Counted from the first letter of the stretch, positions 21,360 to 33,553 are shown. The stretch is DNA of 64,000 nt from Aculops lycopersici (GCA_015350385.1 WNKI01000003.1:2078698-2142697); one strand, 5' to 3'. The notes: generated by a model from the sequence alone, not told the origin. A program made the numbers and translations.

Positions 21360-22536
21360 CTTTTGAGCGGCTGATTTGTGGTGGGCTCTTGTTGTGAGTT
21401 TTTTGTAACTAGTGAGAGTGTCTAATGAACAAAACTATAGATGCGGGTGAAGGTCATTACATTGATCAAGATACAAAGTCTGTCGGAGATCACTCCATAA
21501 TAATGGTGTAACCAATTTCGATGAATATATAATAATCCCTTGGGTCTACCCGTTGGATCATGTGACTCGTGCAATAGATTGATTCTTTTTTTTGATTCCT
21601 GGGGATGACATGTGATCGGGTTGATCTAATTTTGTAATAATTACTTTAGATCAAAGAGTCAATTCAAAATATATAAGGAATAAGGTTCATTCAAATGATG
21701 TAGTTAGATACATTACAGAGGGTGTTAAATCCGTCACGTAAAAGCCACTGGGCGCCAACGATCTTGAGTTCAGCGCGCGCCCATGTCTTTTATTGGAGCA
21801 CAATTTGAAGCGTTTCGCCGAGAACACAACATGGGTCCAAAACCATGAGTTTTCATACTTTTGAATGCTGGGGTGTTTCATGAGAAACGATCATCTCAAT
21901 TCGATATTTTCCTCACTGACGGCTAAGATGTTAGCGAAAATGGATGGGGCTGCGCTTGCGCAGATTCAAACAGCAACGCGCGAACAGTTTTTTGCTTTCT
22001 GTGCGCAAAAAACTTTCTCATCTTTAGAACAAAGCAAGTGTAAGTTGTACGTGTTGCTCCCAAAAGTTCGATTCTCAAAAGTTATGAGATGCGCATATCA
22101 TAGACAATGTGCAAATCTTACAGATATCGATCGGCTTGAATAAGTAGGCAAAAACATCATAGAGGCATAAGGTAATCTGGCGCACAGAGTTTCTGTGTCC
22201 TTTGTGCAATCGCTTTGGTTTACGCAAGGGGCTTAAAGTCATATTGGATTGGAACTCGAGAAGTTGTGAAACAACAAGCAGGTAAATCGACTTGCAGCTT
22301 AATTTCCAAAGTATGCTTTGTTTACTATTCCTAAATAGATAATATGACGCGTTAAGAGATTATTGCATTGAATTGCATGCCTCGAACACATGGCAAATCC
22401 AAAAAGTTTTCCTTAAAGAAACCTAAAAGTATATCGAATACACATTAGCAACAACAGCAACAGCAGCAACAAAACATCCACTTCAACAAGATTCACCTGA
22501 GCAACAAAGAATTACTTCCGTTTAACCAAGACCAAA
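21360..22536. other. Divergent spacer between the JADE-like gene and MAX
   Basis: There are no convincing exons on either strand. I specifically read the minus strand for a first PHD finger belonging to the JADE-like gene and saw none. The region just before 22537 is CAG/CAA-rich, like other 5' leaders in this window. Confidence 0.4.
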
Positions 22537-22920
22537 ATGAGCGACCACCAAAACTATTCTCAACAAATTACAAGCGACGATGATGATAACGACAACAATG
22601 TGGATTTTGATAGTGACGAGGACGATGAGGGATCAAGGGGCCAACGATACAAGGGCGACAACAAGCGAGACCATCACAATGCTTTAGAGAGGAGGCGTAG
22701 AGATTTGATCAAGGAATCATTTAGTAAACTTCGCGATGTTGTACCCTCACTTCAAGGTGAGAAAGCATCCCGAGCTCAGATTCTCAAGAAAGCCGCCGAG
22801 TATATTCAATCAATGCGAAAGAAGAACCAAACAAATCAAGCTGACATAGATGAACTTAGTAGATTGAACAAGATGCTTGAGGACCAAATGAATGTTCAGG
22901 GTAAAGAGGAGAAGAAATAA
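22537..22920 (+). CDS. MAX: MAX, bHLH-leucine zipper transcription factor
   Basis: The obligate dimer partner of MYC and MXD/MNT proteins, binding E-box DNA in the nucleus. The 127-residue protein has an acidic N-terminus (about 10-35), then the basic region and helix 1 (KRDHHNALERRRRDLIKESF), the loop with VPSLQGEKASRAQILKKA, and helix 2 running into a zipper (EYIQSMRKKNQTNQADIDEL). The His-Asn-Ala-Leu-Glu-Arg basic motif and QGEKASRAQIL are nearly invariant in MAX. Single exon, ATG start; the family is normally 150-160 residues, so the C-terminal tail is short. Firm identification. Confidence 0.95.
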   Translation: MSDHQNYSQQITSDDDDNDNNVDFDSDEDDEGSRGQRYKGDNKRDHHNALERRRRDLIKESFSKLRDVVPSLQGEKASRAQILKKAAEYIQSMRKKNQTNQADIDELSRLNKMLEDQMNVQGKEEKK

Positions 22921-23616
22921 TGTTAATAATTCAATCTCCGATTTTATCTATCATTCATGTTATTGACTAAACAAGCCAACAAGTGGATGTAACAAAACAA
23001 CTACCATTGTCACTGATGAGTGCGAAAATCGTACATGTATTGAAAAATGAGACAAGCATTAATAAATCTACATTTATAATCTCCAACTTAATCAACCTGT
23101 ATGTATAACTAACGTTCACCTGGCTCATTAGATTGTTTTAGTCTTGTGATTGCCTACCTTTGGGGTTATGAGTTATGATCTGCGGCTGGCAGGCGATTTT
23201 TTTTGGAGCGAGCGCGAACATGAACGCTGCCATACGTTGTGAGTTAAAACCAATTTCGTACACCTGCATCAACAACAAGACTATTCTATTCCGTTCATCA
23301 TGACATTAACTTTAATCATCATTAGATTAAACAACGATTATATCTCATGATATTCAATATTAATGCGACAAAGAAGTAGCATAATAGAGCAACTACTGAT
23401 AGATTTCAAAGAGGATACAAAAATTTACACTGTGAATGTTTGTGTTGGTTTTGCGAAGTAAACCATTTGAGATGGTGATAAGGCAACACCTTGTTGGTGA
23501 ATTCTTCTACAACAACTATACAAGATACATAATCTAATTAGCATTTTATGCTAGCAAACGTTTGCTAACTTTTACGATAAATCAAGATATAACTTTGGCC
23601 AGTATTATTGGGCCGA
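22921..23616. other. Intergenic between MAX and SPCA
   Basis: AATAAA-like signal at about 23060 for MAX. The rest is AT-rich and likely includes the SPCA promoter and 5' UTR, possibly a non-coding first exon. Nothing else was recognised. Confidence 0.4.
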
Positions 23617-26600
23617 ATGAACACCTATAATCATGCAAGCAACTCAACACCGGAGGAGCTCGCCTCCTCGCTACATACAGATCTCAACAAAGGATTGGAT
23701 TGGTCCGAGGCAGATGCCAGATTAAGTATCCACGGATGCAATGAGTTCACCTGTGATGAATCCTCTAAATTGTTATCAAAATATCTAGAGCAATTTAAGA
23801 ATCCATTGATACAACTGTTACTTGCTTCGGTGGTTGTCAGTATCTTCATGCACCAATTTGATGATGCTGTTAGTATCACATTGGCAATAATAATTGTAGT
23901 CACTGTTGCCTTTGTTCAAGAGTATAGATCGGAGAAGAGTCTTAAGGAGTTGAACAAATTAGTGCCACCCTCTTGTAAAGCAATTCGAGATGGAAAGCAT
24001 CAAGAGTTCTTGGCCAAGTACTTGGTTCCAGGTGATATTGTCAACATATCAATGGGTGATAGGGTACCTGCTGACTTGCGGCTTATCGATAGTCATGACT
24101 TGAGTATCGATGAGAGCAACTTGACAGGTGAAACTGAGCCAGCTTCAAAGTTTAGTTTCACTAAGAAGCTCGGCGTAGAGGTGTCATTTGGAGAAGTCAA
24201 CTCAAATAGCGCGAACAATCATAACAATAATAATAACAATACTAGTAGCAACAATAATAATAGTAATCATGATCATAATATTGATTTCAGTGATAGATCC
24301 ATGAAGCCAAGAGATGATCTCCAAGTACAAATTGATCCTGGCCTATCGGAGTATGCAAATTTAGCATTCATGGGCACCCTAGTTCAGTCGGGTCATGCTA
24401 AAGGCATTGTCATAGGCACAGGTGATAATACTCATTTTGGCTCGGTGTTCCGCATGATGCAAGCTGAAGAGGCACCAAAAAGTCCTCTACAAGCTAATAT
24501 GGACGAACTGGGGCAGCATTTATCATTGTACTCTCTGTGCATTATCGGTGTTATCGTTCTCATTGGTTGGATTCAATCCAGACCAATTCTTGAGATGTTT
24601 ACCATAGGAGTTAGCTTAGCCGTTGCAGCGATACCCGAAGGTTTACCTATTGTTGTGACGGTTACCCTAGCGTTAGGTGTAATAAGGATGGCAAAGAGGA
24701 AGGCGGTGGTGAAACAGTTGCATGCCGTAGAGACTTTAGGTTGTATACACGTGATTTGTTCAGATAAAACGGGAACTCTCACTAGAAACGAAATGACTGT
24801 TACCCACTTGATAACATCAGAATCCTATCATGCAGATGTCAGTGGAATCGGATACGAGGATAGAGGTGATATAAATCTTTGTAATCTAAGTTTGAATCAA
24901 TCGAGTCAGATGCAATCCATCAAGCGGCTACTTGTAGCAGCATCACTCTGTAATAATTCCAGATTCGACTCAACAGGTCGACTGATTGGCCAAGCAACTG
25001 AGGGTGCTATGTTGATGGCTGCCAAGAAGGCCGGACTCTCGGAGCTACGAGAGGAATACAATCGTCTGGAGGAGATTCCATTTAGTTCGCGTTACAAGTT
25101 TATGGCTGTCAAGTGCTCACCAAACAACCATTCAAACTATGGAAGCTCTACCGCCGTGTATTATGTCAAAGGAGCCCTTGAGATAATCATATCAAAATGT
25201 ACGCACTTCTCCAACTTGGGCTCACCCGAGCCACTAAATGAATCTCATAAACAGGATATAATACGCCACTCTGAACCCCTCGAATCTCAGGGCCTACGGG
25301 TTCTTGGCTTGGCTTGTGGCCAATCGCTGGACAAGTTAACCTATCTTGGTTGTGTGGGCATCTATGATGCACCCAGGCACGGAGTGAAAGAGTCCATTAG
25401 TGTGTTGCATGGTTGTGGTATACAGATCAAGATGGTGACAGGTGATTCAAAGATAACTGCCCAATCAATTGCAAAACAAATTGGAATTCTACAACCAGGT
25501 GGCTCGCTATTATCTGGACAGGACATTGACGAGCTGATGCATGATCGATCTAGTGGTGATCTAGAGAAGGCTGAACGAATACGTCAGGCTTCAGTGTTTT
25601 ATCGTGTCACCCCTCAGCATAAGGTGACCATAGTTAAGATGCTCCAGTCGCTAGGTGCAGTAACTGCGATGACCGGTGATGGAGTAAACGATGGTGTTGC
25701 ACTAAAGAAAGCAAACATTGGCATTGCAATGGGCTCGACCGGAACTGATGTTTGCAAAGAGGCCGCTGACGTCATTCTGATGGACGATAATCTGGGCACC
25801 ATAGTGGTGGCTCTGGAAGAGGGCAAGGGTATCTACTATAACATTGGAAACTTTATCCGCTTTCAATTAAGCACAAGCATAGCGGCACTGAGTTTAATCG
25901 CCCTCTCAACTATACTCCATGTTCCTAATCCGTTAAATGCAATGCAGATCCTCTATATCAACATTCTAATGGATGGACCACCGGCTCAGAGTTTGGGTGT
26001 GGAAAGGGTTGATCAGGAAGTTTTAAAACAACCGCCCAGGGATGTAAAACAGCCTATGTTAACAAGAGATTTGCTCATTGGTGTTCTAGTATCGGCGGCT
26101 TTTATTGTCTGTGGAACACTGATCGTTTTTATAAGTGAGGTAAGTTATTTTTGTTAGTACTATTCGCCGTCATCACACACAACACAAGGGAAACCTCGTA
26201 CCGGAAGTTCTAAAATTAACCCTCTTTATTATATCCCTCTCTACAATACAACAACAAATTATGCTAAAATAACATTCACTTCAAACCACCCAACTTGGGG
26301 CATTCCATCTAACTCTTGATCCCCCTCTCAAATTCTAAAAATCTTGCTAGATGAGCGATGGGGTTGTAACACCCAGAGATACCACCATGACTTTTACCTG
26401 TTTCGTGTTCTTTGATCTCTTCAACGCGCTTTCTTGTCGCTCGCAGGTAAGTTTAATCTCTTGATTAATCAACTTGAATCTAACAAGTGTTGAGAATATT
26501 CACTTTATAATATGGCCTCATGATTACTGACCAAGAATCACATCAAACTAATAACCTAGTTCTGCCGATTATCCGATATACCTATACACCGAACTCCAAT

Positions 26601-26869
26601 AGACCAAGTCCATCTTTGAAATTGGATTCTTCACCAACAAAGCCTTCCTTTATGCCGTCGGCGGATCTCTGCTCGGCCAGCTTCTGGTAATCTACTGCAA
26701 ACCCTTTCAAGTAATCTTCCAAACTGAGGCCTTATCATTCCTGGATATGATATTTCTAGTGAGCATCTCATCGACAGTCTTCTTTGCCTCAGAGGCAATA
26801 AAACTGTTCAAGAATCGTATTTTCAAACGTCGCCTTCTACGTCAAGTTACCTCCATTTATCTAGTTTAG
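23617..26869 (+). CDS. ATP2C1: Secretory-pathway Ca2+/Mn2+-transporting P-type ATPase (SPCA/PMR1), three exons
   Basis: Model: join(23617..26139, 26351..26446, 26603..26869), 961 residues. The donors are gtaagt at 26140 and 26447 and the acceptors ttgctag/ and ccaatag/, all phase 0. It pumps Ca2+ and Mn2+ into the Golgi. Visible motifs: actuator TGETEP (about 169), M4 AIPEGLP (about 340), phosphorylation site CSDKTGTLT (Asp about 383) and hinge TGDGVND (about 685). The exon 2 product MSDGVVTPRDTTMTFTCFVF and exon 3 FEIGFFTNKAFLYAV match the SPCA C-terminal membrane helices. There is an Asn/Ser-rich insertion of about 40 residues in the actuator domain (24200-24300). The open frame extends three codons upstream of the ATG only via TTG. 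The stop is 64 bp from the convergent neighbour. Confidence 0.95.
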
Positions 26870-26933
26870 TTAATTCTCTTAGATTAAACTGCAACTTAAA
26901 TTAACAAGTGTATTTATTGATAACGTTCATATA

Positions 26934-27992
26934 TTATAACTCGCAAACAAAGCTTGGATACCTCCGCTTAAGTTTCTTTTTCACCTTATCACCTGATTCT
27001 AAAAACTTTTCGAATTTTCTTTTATAAAATTCGTTCATATAACTCCTTAGGTACTCGCTTTTGAATAGAACTCTAAAGTACAAATTGAAAAACACAAGGC
27101 GCCACAAGTCGGACCAACTGTAGGGTTCCAATTGCTCTTTCCCTGAGAGGGAAACTTCCGGCGACCACCAGTGGTCCAAGATATTGAACGAGCTTTCCTC
27201 GGCCAAGTCCTCAAAAGCAAGCATGAATCCCTGAGCCATTTTAAGTCCAGCTAGCATTCTAGGTTTCTGTAGCAATCGACTCTGATGGTCCAGGATCATT
27301 CTCATGTAGCGCAGTTGTTTCTCAAGGTTGTCATGGTATATGAAGATATTGAATTGCTCATCAATGCCAAAGTAGTAGCTTAAAATTCTCCAAAAATAAG
27401 TGACTTCTGTCAATTCCTCGTCTCTAATATGATAGGCACAACACTTTTTTGGATATAATAGAAACAGACCAATGAAAGCAAATTGAGTCAGCGCCATATC
27501 ATACTGGTTGAACCAAATCTTAGGTGGCTTCAATTTGAACTCTGGATCGTCGTTCATCATTTTAGCACCCCTAGTGTGCATCGATCTAACTAAACTAATA
27601 TACTTCCACCCTTCGCTTGATTTGTCATAAAACTTTGACTCATAGCAAGTCTTAATGTACTTTGCAGTGGCCGAGTATCGATCGTAAAGGTCCACGACAG
27701 TTCGCGATTTTCCTGTTCTAAGCAAGGGGACGGCTATACTTTCAAGTTGAACCAACAAAATCAATCCAGTTGAAGAGGCAATCGAGATGTTTGAATAATA
27801 CTTTTGGCATATCTCTTGAGCTTGGTTAAATCTTTCCTGATTAAAATAATCTGGTAATACATTTGTGTCAATCTCTTTTGAGGTGGCTTCTCTTTCCAAT
27901 CCTCTTTCTAGAAGATCCCTTAGTCTTCCCTCTAATTCTTCTTCGTTTTTCTTATCCATCAGTTGGCCCTCGTCTTGGTTTGATGCCGGCAT
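26934..27992 (-). CDS. DUF2236 / mpaB-rubber oxygenase-like domain protein
   Basis: The internal ATG used here gives 352 residues. The open frame continues upstream to a good acceptor (attacag/ at 28071-28072 on the minus strand), so a 5' exon may exist. The core SLVRSMHTRGAKM, preceded by a helical bundle with LILLVQLESIAVPLLRTG and followed by WFNQYDMALTQFAFIGLFLL, matches the DUF2236 family (ER-bound oxygenase mpaB, latex-clearing rubber oxygenase), in which a conserved Arg/His-containing helix contacts haem or another cofactor. A later HIRDEELTEVTYFWRIL also fits. The C-terminus is basic (KKKLKRRYPSF). The reaction in animals is unknown and I infer none. It is convergent with SPCA, with stops 64 bp apart. 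Confidence 0.7.
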   Translation of the reverse strand: MPASNQDEGQLMDKKNEEELEGRLRDLLERGLEREATSKEIDTNVLPDYFNQERFNQAQEICQKYYSNISIASSTGLILLVQLESIAVPLLRTGKSRTVVDLYDRYSATAKYIKTCYESKFYDKSSEGWKYISLVRSMHTRGAKMMNDDPEFKLKPPKIWFNQYDMALTQFAFIGLFLLYPKKCCAYHIRDEELTEVTYFWRILSYYFGIDEQFNIFIYHDNLEKQLRYMRMILDHQSRLLQKPRMLAGLKMAQGFMLAFEDLAEESSFNILDHWWSPEVSLSGKEQLEPYSWSDLWRLVFFNLYFRVLFKSEYLRSYMNEFYKRKFEKFLESGDKVKKKLKRRYPSFVCEL

Positions 27993-28070
27993 TCCAATTG
28001 AATCCTGGTTCTCGGGGACCAAACAATGGAGTAGGTGGGTAATTTTTAAACAATGAGCCGGTTGAAAATA

Positions 28071-29032
28071 CTGTAATATCTATGTTATTATGAGGACCGA
28101 AAGAGCAACATTTTCTAGTTTAATTACACGGTTAGTTTGTAGGTTGTTCGGTCGCTACAACCATTGTCAAGAGTTTCATCAGATAACGCCAAATTTGATC
28201 TATCCTGCAAATCTAAGTGCGAATTCGTCGCGAAACTAAGATAGTATCCCGATGCTCCGGCGTCGTAATCACAACACTTGTTGTTATCCTGTCGCAGTTT
28301 GTGTTAGATTTGAAATGTGCAAAATTTCTGGGATTGTCGTGGGGTGTGCAAGAGAATACAGACGGAGTTTGACTTTGCTTTTGATTACGATTTTTGATCA
28401 GGTAAGTTTATTTTGTTTTTCAAATTACATTCTTTTCCCTTGAACGCAATTCAATGGGATCACGCTAAACATCAGTATTGAGCTACCAAATCGACCAATT
28501 CTCTGTTCAATGTACAACGGGTTCCGCTTCTAAAATCCCCACAACTACAGTAGTGACGCCAATTGGTGCTCAACTAAATTTTTATTGTTGTTGTTTGTTA
28601 CGTACAGCTTGTTGACGATTTTGCCTGAGGTGTCAACTGGTTTACCTTGTGGATAGTTTAAACCTGATTTGGTTGTGCAATAAGCCACTAACTAACTATC
28701 TCAAGATCGTGTAACGTTAACGTAAACCAACTAAAGGTGCCAACGCCGGGTTAGCACCTACACCTGTACGACCAGTCAGCCGCCGGCGCAGCGTCTCAAA
28801 TTTCTTTTTTGCAAGCTTTGCGTGAAATTGAACGAAGTCGGAATACAAATTCTTAGATTTAACTCCCTCTTCGAGATCTTTATTGACTAGTCACATGTTC
28901 TTCCTCCTCCCTCCCACCTTTCTAAATTTCTTCTTGGGGTTACCTCTCTTTGTCCCATTCTAACGTAACATCATCAATATTGGATATGGTAGCAAACAGA
29001 AAGAAAAACAAATAACAATTTCCAGTTCAAGA
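28071..29032. other. Spacer upstream of the DUF2236 gene
   Basis: May contain the 5' exon of the DUF2236 gene on the minus strand. A frame at 28252-28443 (plus) is short and unconvincing. Nothing else was recognised. Confidence 0.35.
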
Positions 29033-29773
29033 TTACCAACGATCATATCTCAAACCGCGAGTTGGCTCGCTCTTGTCGGCCGATTTCTCGAGATACTGGT
29101 CGACAAATTTCTCAAAATTTGTCAACTGCCGCATGATAGTGTCGAGGGTTTGCGTCGACATCGGATCCTGTAGGTTGCTTGGCTTACACAAGACATTGAG
29201 ACCAAGAGAAACTGAACGCAAATAGTTTTGCTGACTCTTACCCTTGAGTTCGTCGCAAATTTTGAACGACTTTTGGGATGGTTGCAATTGTTGTGGTTGT
29301 AATTGCCCTTGTATTTGTGGTTGTGGTTGCAGCTGTTGTTGCAGCTGAGGTGTAACCTGTGCCGAACTCATCTGCTCGATGGAATAGTCAACACGTGGCG
29401 ACGATTCTCTCGGCAACTTGAGCGATCTCGGCAACTCCAACAAGTTTTCCGTTAACATTGGACGCTCGCCGTAAATCGAGAGCTCAAGGTCTTTGATCTG
29501 TGTGTGTGTTTCAATTAATTAATCAATTAATTGGATGGAAGTTCGAAGTCGGTTAGCAGGAGGTTGCAAAAAATCCATGCACCATTGAGAAAAAGGGCCT
29601 GCTGAATTCAAGTCACTTACCTCCTCGAGGAGCTTGCTAACGCTATGATCGTTGCGGCGACGATAATGGGAAGGTAAATTGTACTGCGCGTCCACTTTAT
29701 GTGGAATCATCATTAGACAAACGGCGGCCATTGTGGCCACTAGCAGGAGGATTATTGCGTATTGGATGATCAT
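29033..29773 (-). CDS. Secreted protein of unknown family, two exons
   Basis: Model: complement(join(29033..29497, 29621..29773)), 205 residues, with donor gtaagt (29615-29620), acceptor acacacag (ending 29498) and phase 0. Exon 1 encodes a signal peptide (MIIQYAIILLLVATMAAVCL, cleavage probably near VDAQ) followed by a triple-Arg site (HYRRRNDHSV), as in processed peptide precursors. Exon 2 begins IKDLELSIYGERP, passes through a Gln/Pro-rich linker and ends in a domain with two cysteines (KICDELKGK and LNVLCKP) and an amphipathic stretch TNFEKFVDQYLEK. The C-terminus is RYDRW. I do not recognise the family. A peptide-hormone precursor or small secreted effector is possible, but this is inference. 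Confidence 0.7.
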
Positions 29774-30554
29774 TTTTTCTGCTCGCTTATTTATTTTTTA
29801 ACTCTAGCCTACGATTTTGTATTGAGGTTGATCAATTGACTCAAACTAGATCTAATAATTATGTGATTAACTAAACTATACTAAACTTGAAGCTTGTATT
29901 AAATTATGTTGATCAAATGAGAGCGATCAACTGAATGACAGGAAGTATGACCATTTGATACTGGAGCCCCTCAAATTTAATGTGTGACCCATTTCGACTT
30001 GACATACTTCAACTCGGCGCAGTCGCAGTCGTGATTATTGGTATAAGATTATCACGCGTTCAAATCCTTGGACTCATGAAGTTGTTAAGCTTAAATAAGA
30101 TTAAATTTACATGTACCGAACCATTACGCCAGGGTTAAACATGTCCACGGATAATCTAATGTTCTCTCTACTTATCTATCCCACTTTTATTATGTGGATT
30201 TAGTGCAGGATTCGCAAATCTAATGGGTTTTCGCAAAATTTCTCATAATGTTTTACGTACCTAATCCTAACCCGTAACTTGCAACTTAAGTAAAGTGGGC
30301 TAGAGTAGTGGCCCCATCACCTGTGTCATCACCAGTTCAATTGATACTAGGCACTCATTATCCAACCAACTTGTTGTCAAATATGTGAGTGCTTTGCCTC
30401 ACTTTGGTTTGCATCTTGAAACTTGAGAGCGTTGGCCTCATTTGGACTCTATTTTTTAGCCAACTACTCACTTCCGATCACTTTTAAAGCTTCCATTATA
30501 TACACACTAACCATAAATGCAAGTTTGTTATTCAGTATTTCAACCAAACAGTAA
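29774..30554. other. Divergent spacer upstream of the secreted protein and the first cyclin D copy
   Basis: AT-rich. No coding frame or RNA gene was recognised. A gttcaaatcc sequence near 30058 resembles a tRNA B box, but no cloverleaf can be built around it. Confidence 0.4.
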
Positions 30555-32071
30555 ATGGACAACCCCCACTGCCACCACCACCAGTTAAATGGACACAAAC
30601 AAAAACAGTAAGTTAAATTTTTTAAACTAAACTTGATACCTCCCTTGTCTCATCACACTTAAGGCACCGAAATCATCACATACAGCTGGTGGCGAAACAT
30701 TAATCGAACTCGTTGGTTTTTACTGTCAAAAAATGATTTCTTGTGAACAAGTGGTTACGTTACTATTACATAACTATTATAACAATAAATATCTTCATTA
30801 TAGATTCAAATTGTCTTCCCTTTGGCCTCTCTCATTGCGCTAGAGACTTTCTCAATATCTTATGTTGGTGGCAAAAAATGGAAGAGCAAGTGATTGGTTG
30901 AAAAAATGAATTTAATGATATTATTGAAAATGATTTAATTTTTACCACCCCTAACCCTCAAAGTACTCACCATAAATTAAAGAGTCACAATTGTCGCGCA
31001 CCTGTGGATGCGCGAAAGGTGCGCATTTCACCACTAGTCATCAACGAGTTTTAAGGCATTCGCTCCTCCTCCTCCTCTTTCCCCTTACTCTTTATCTCAA
31101 TCTTTGTATGGTTAGTTGATTCTATTTAAATCTTCTACTCCAATCTCATTGACACATCGAGTGGTCACTTGAAATTCGATCTCAAGACAGAGCCAGAGAT
31201 GCATCAAATGTATCTAAAATCCAAGGCCCACGGCAACAATCGAATGGAAGATCCGGTTTACCTAAGCGACGAGCTAGTGCTTAGTCGCATGCTAATTAGT
31301 GAGAAGAAACAAGAGATTGCCTCGTATTTTGATAATCAATTTCAGCTAGACTTCAACGAGAGCGACCGACGCGAGCTTGCCGTTTGGATGCGCGACGTTT
31401 GTCTCGCGGAGGAGTGCCAACCGGATGTCTTGTTGCTGGCCATCAAGATAGTGGACAAATTTTTATCATTAGTGAGAACAAAGAGAAGTCAATTACAGTT
31501 ATTGGGCTCGGTGGCCCTACTGCTAGCCTCAAAGTTACGCCAAACTAATCACATTTCAGTAAAACTATTAATCTATTACACTCAAGAACTAGTGACATTT
31601 GATGAGTTGATCACTTGGGAGTTTTACGTGCTCACAGCGCTCAAATGGGATTTGGCGTTTGTCACACCTGTTGATTATTTGGACATTCTAATGGAACGTT
31701 TAAAATCAAGCCACTCGATAAATGAGGAGCTTGCGGATGAAATCCAAGCAGAAGCTTGCGAGCTAATATTTCAATGTAGCCTTGAGTTCGAATATCTCGT
31801 CTACCATCCGCCATCAAGCATCGCCTGGGTTTGCCTCACGAGAGCGCTCAAGAAAGTTAACCGATCATTTAGTAGCAGCAATCAAGGTTATCACGACCAC
31901 CTGTGCCTTATGAAGTTGGAAACACTTGCCTGTGGCAGAGTTATGCAAATAAAACACATTAATGAGGACCTGACGATAGGTTGCACGGGAGAGCAAGCCA
32001 TACAAAGTGAAGCTAATCTAGAATCACGAGAGAATAAACACCCAAATAGAATTGAACCTCCTAGAGGCTAA
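30555..32071 (+). CDS. Cyclin D, copy 1 (tentative two-exon model)
   Basis: G1/S cyclin that activates CDK4/6 and drives cell-cycle entry. The cyclin box runs from ELAVWMRDVCLAEECQPDVL through KIVDKFLSLVRTKRSQLQLL, SVALLLASKLRQ and LKWDLAFVTPVDYLDIL, the last being diagnostic of D-type cyclins, then the second fold with YHPPSSIAW. Model: join(30555..30607, 31162..32071), 320 residues. The donor gtaagt at 30608 and acceptor catcgag/ at 31161 give a correct phase 2 junction. The simpler alternative is a single exon from the ATG at 31199 (290 residues). No LxCxE Rb-binding motif is seen at the N-terminus. Positions 31242-31945 match the inverted copy at 34724-35427 almost perfectly. Cyclin identity is firm; the first exon is tentative. 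Confidence 0.85.
31242..31945 (+). repeat. Inverted repeat arm A (704 bp, cyclin box)
   Basis: Aligns base for base, without gaps, to the reverse complement of 34724-35427. I count about eight mismatches in 704 bp, six of them in the last 80 bp. Sequence outside the arms is still alignable but clearly more divergent. Confidence 0.95.
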
Positions 32072-33553
32072 AATATAGTCTCTTTCTCCCTCTCTTTTTC
32101 TCGTTAAGTTATAAAATAATTGATATAAAAATGCACACAAACACCTCTAGACTTCATGGCTTGAACCGAGGGTCATTTGCGAATCTCTTCCTCTCTTTCC
32201 CTTTCTCTCTATCTGCATTTCTGGATTAAATGTGAAGTAATCCTAGAGGATAAATTTCAATCTTCAAGTGGAATCGAATTGAAGATTTACATGCAGACCA
32301 CTCGACTGTCTATCTGATCGTAATCGTAATCATGATGCTGATAATGCCAACATTTAATAGGTACTAATAGCTTGTTGCTGCTTGTGTTTATGCACCTGTA
32401 CACATATAGAAATTTGTGCATGCTTTTCCTCTTCCTTTCTCTCTCATTTGAGTGTGTGTGTGAGAGAGAGAAAGAAAAGTTGGAAAACAAAAATAACCAA
32501 GCTTGAGATCGACTTGTGTGATCATACTAAACCCCAGGTGATTTATTGATATGATTTTATGGGTGTTTGCCGCGGCAGGCGCGCGGTTCAATGGTCTTAT
32601 TTGTTTGGATTGCTAGTGGGTATGCAACATTTCAATCGAGCAGCATCAAAGTTACCTTTTCGCGCAACTTAATGGCCACCACTTGAGCATCAAGTTGCAA
32701 CTTATCAGTCGACTTCTCTCTCCTCGGCCACTGTCGTCGTCGACGTCGACGTCGTTGTCGTCTTCGTTTCCTCTCTCGTAATCTTATACTTATCCCAATG
32801 CACCACACGAAACCACTTCTGTTTAGAGACTCCTGGAAAAGGAAGGTAGTGAGTTAGTTAGTTAGTTAGTTTGTTGAATTGAGTCGCATTGAAATGTTTC
32901 TATCCAACTAATAATCGTCCATCAGCTAGTTAGTCAGACTGTCTGAACTTGCTCACCTGTCGTGATTTCGATTCGTTTACTAGAATGGCGCGCCTGTTTT
33001 CCCCTAACTCTGAGCCGGAGGCTTGGAAAATTGAAACTCTAGACGAAGACTGATGAGCTTGTGAGAGAAAATTGCTACTAATGTTGCCAGTAGTGTGATG
33101 TCTCACTCAATCAAGTTAAAGAAGAGCTCCAACTATAAGCATAACCGATACCGCAACTAAAACTGCAACCACAACTACAAATGGCAAAACCACATCTCAG
33201 ATAAAAAAGCGTTCAAGTTTAGCTAGTTATTTGAATGATCTAGCGAGTCAATTCTTGCTATTCTCGATTGAATCGAATACTCGGATTGCAACATTCTATC
33301 TACTTATGGTGATGTGCGAAAAGAATAAATTTACTCTTGTTGTTGCCCTCACGAAACAATCGCTTCATTGCTGAATAATCTAATTATTTGCTGCAGCGAA
33401 CAAATTTAGAGGCAGTAGGTTGTACAGCTATGCCCAAAAATTTTGCACAAATACTTGCATTGGCCACTTGTCGCATGACTTGTGGCCATGAATGTTGTTG
33501 GCAAAGATTTAGTGACTAGCGGTGGGTCGGGGCGGGGGGGGGGGCGCAACATT
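32072..33553. other. Spacer between inverted cyclin D copies, left part
   Basis: Contains the 3' flank of copy 1, including a region alignable to the 3' flank of copy 2. There is a GA/GT run near 32453-32472, a gtcgtcgtcgacgtcgacgtcgtt repeat near 32735-32765 and a gttagttagttag repeat near 32853-32870. No gene was recognised. Confidence 0.45.
33531..33545. repeat. G-run (ggcgggggggggggc)
   Basis: An almost pure guanine run just before the hairpin at 33554. It could form a G-quadruplex and is also a place where read errors are likely. Confidence 0.8.

Noticed and set aside
30050..30075. gttcaaatcc as a tRNA B box
   Set aside because: No A box at the right spacing and no cloverleaf stems could be formed.
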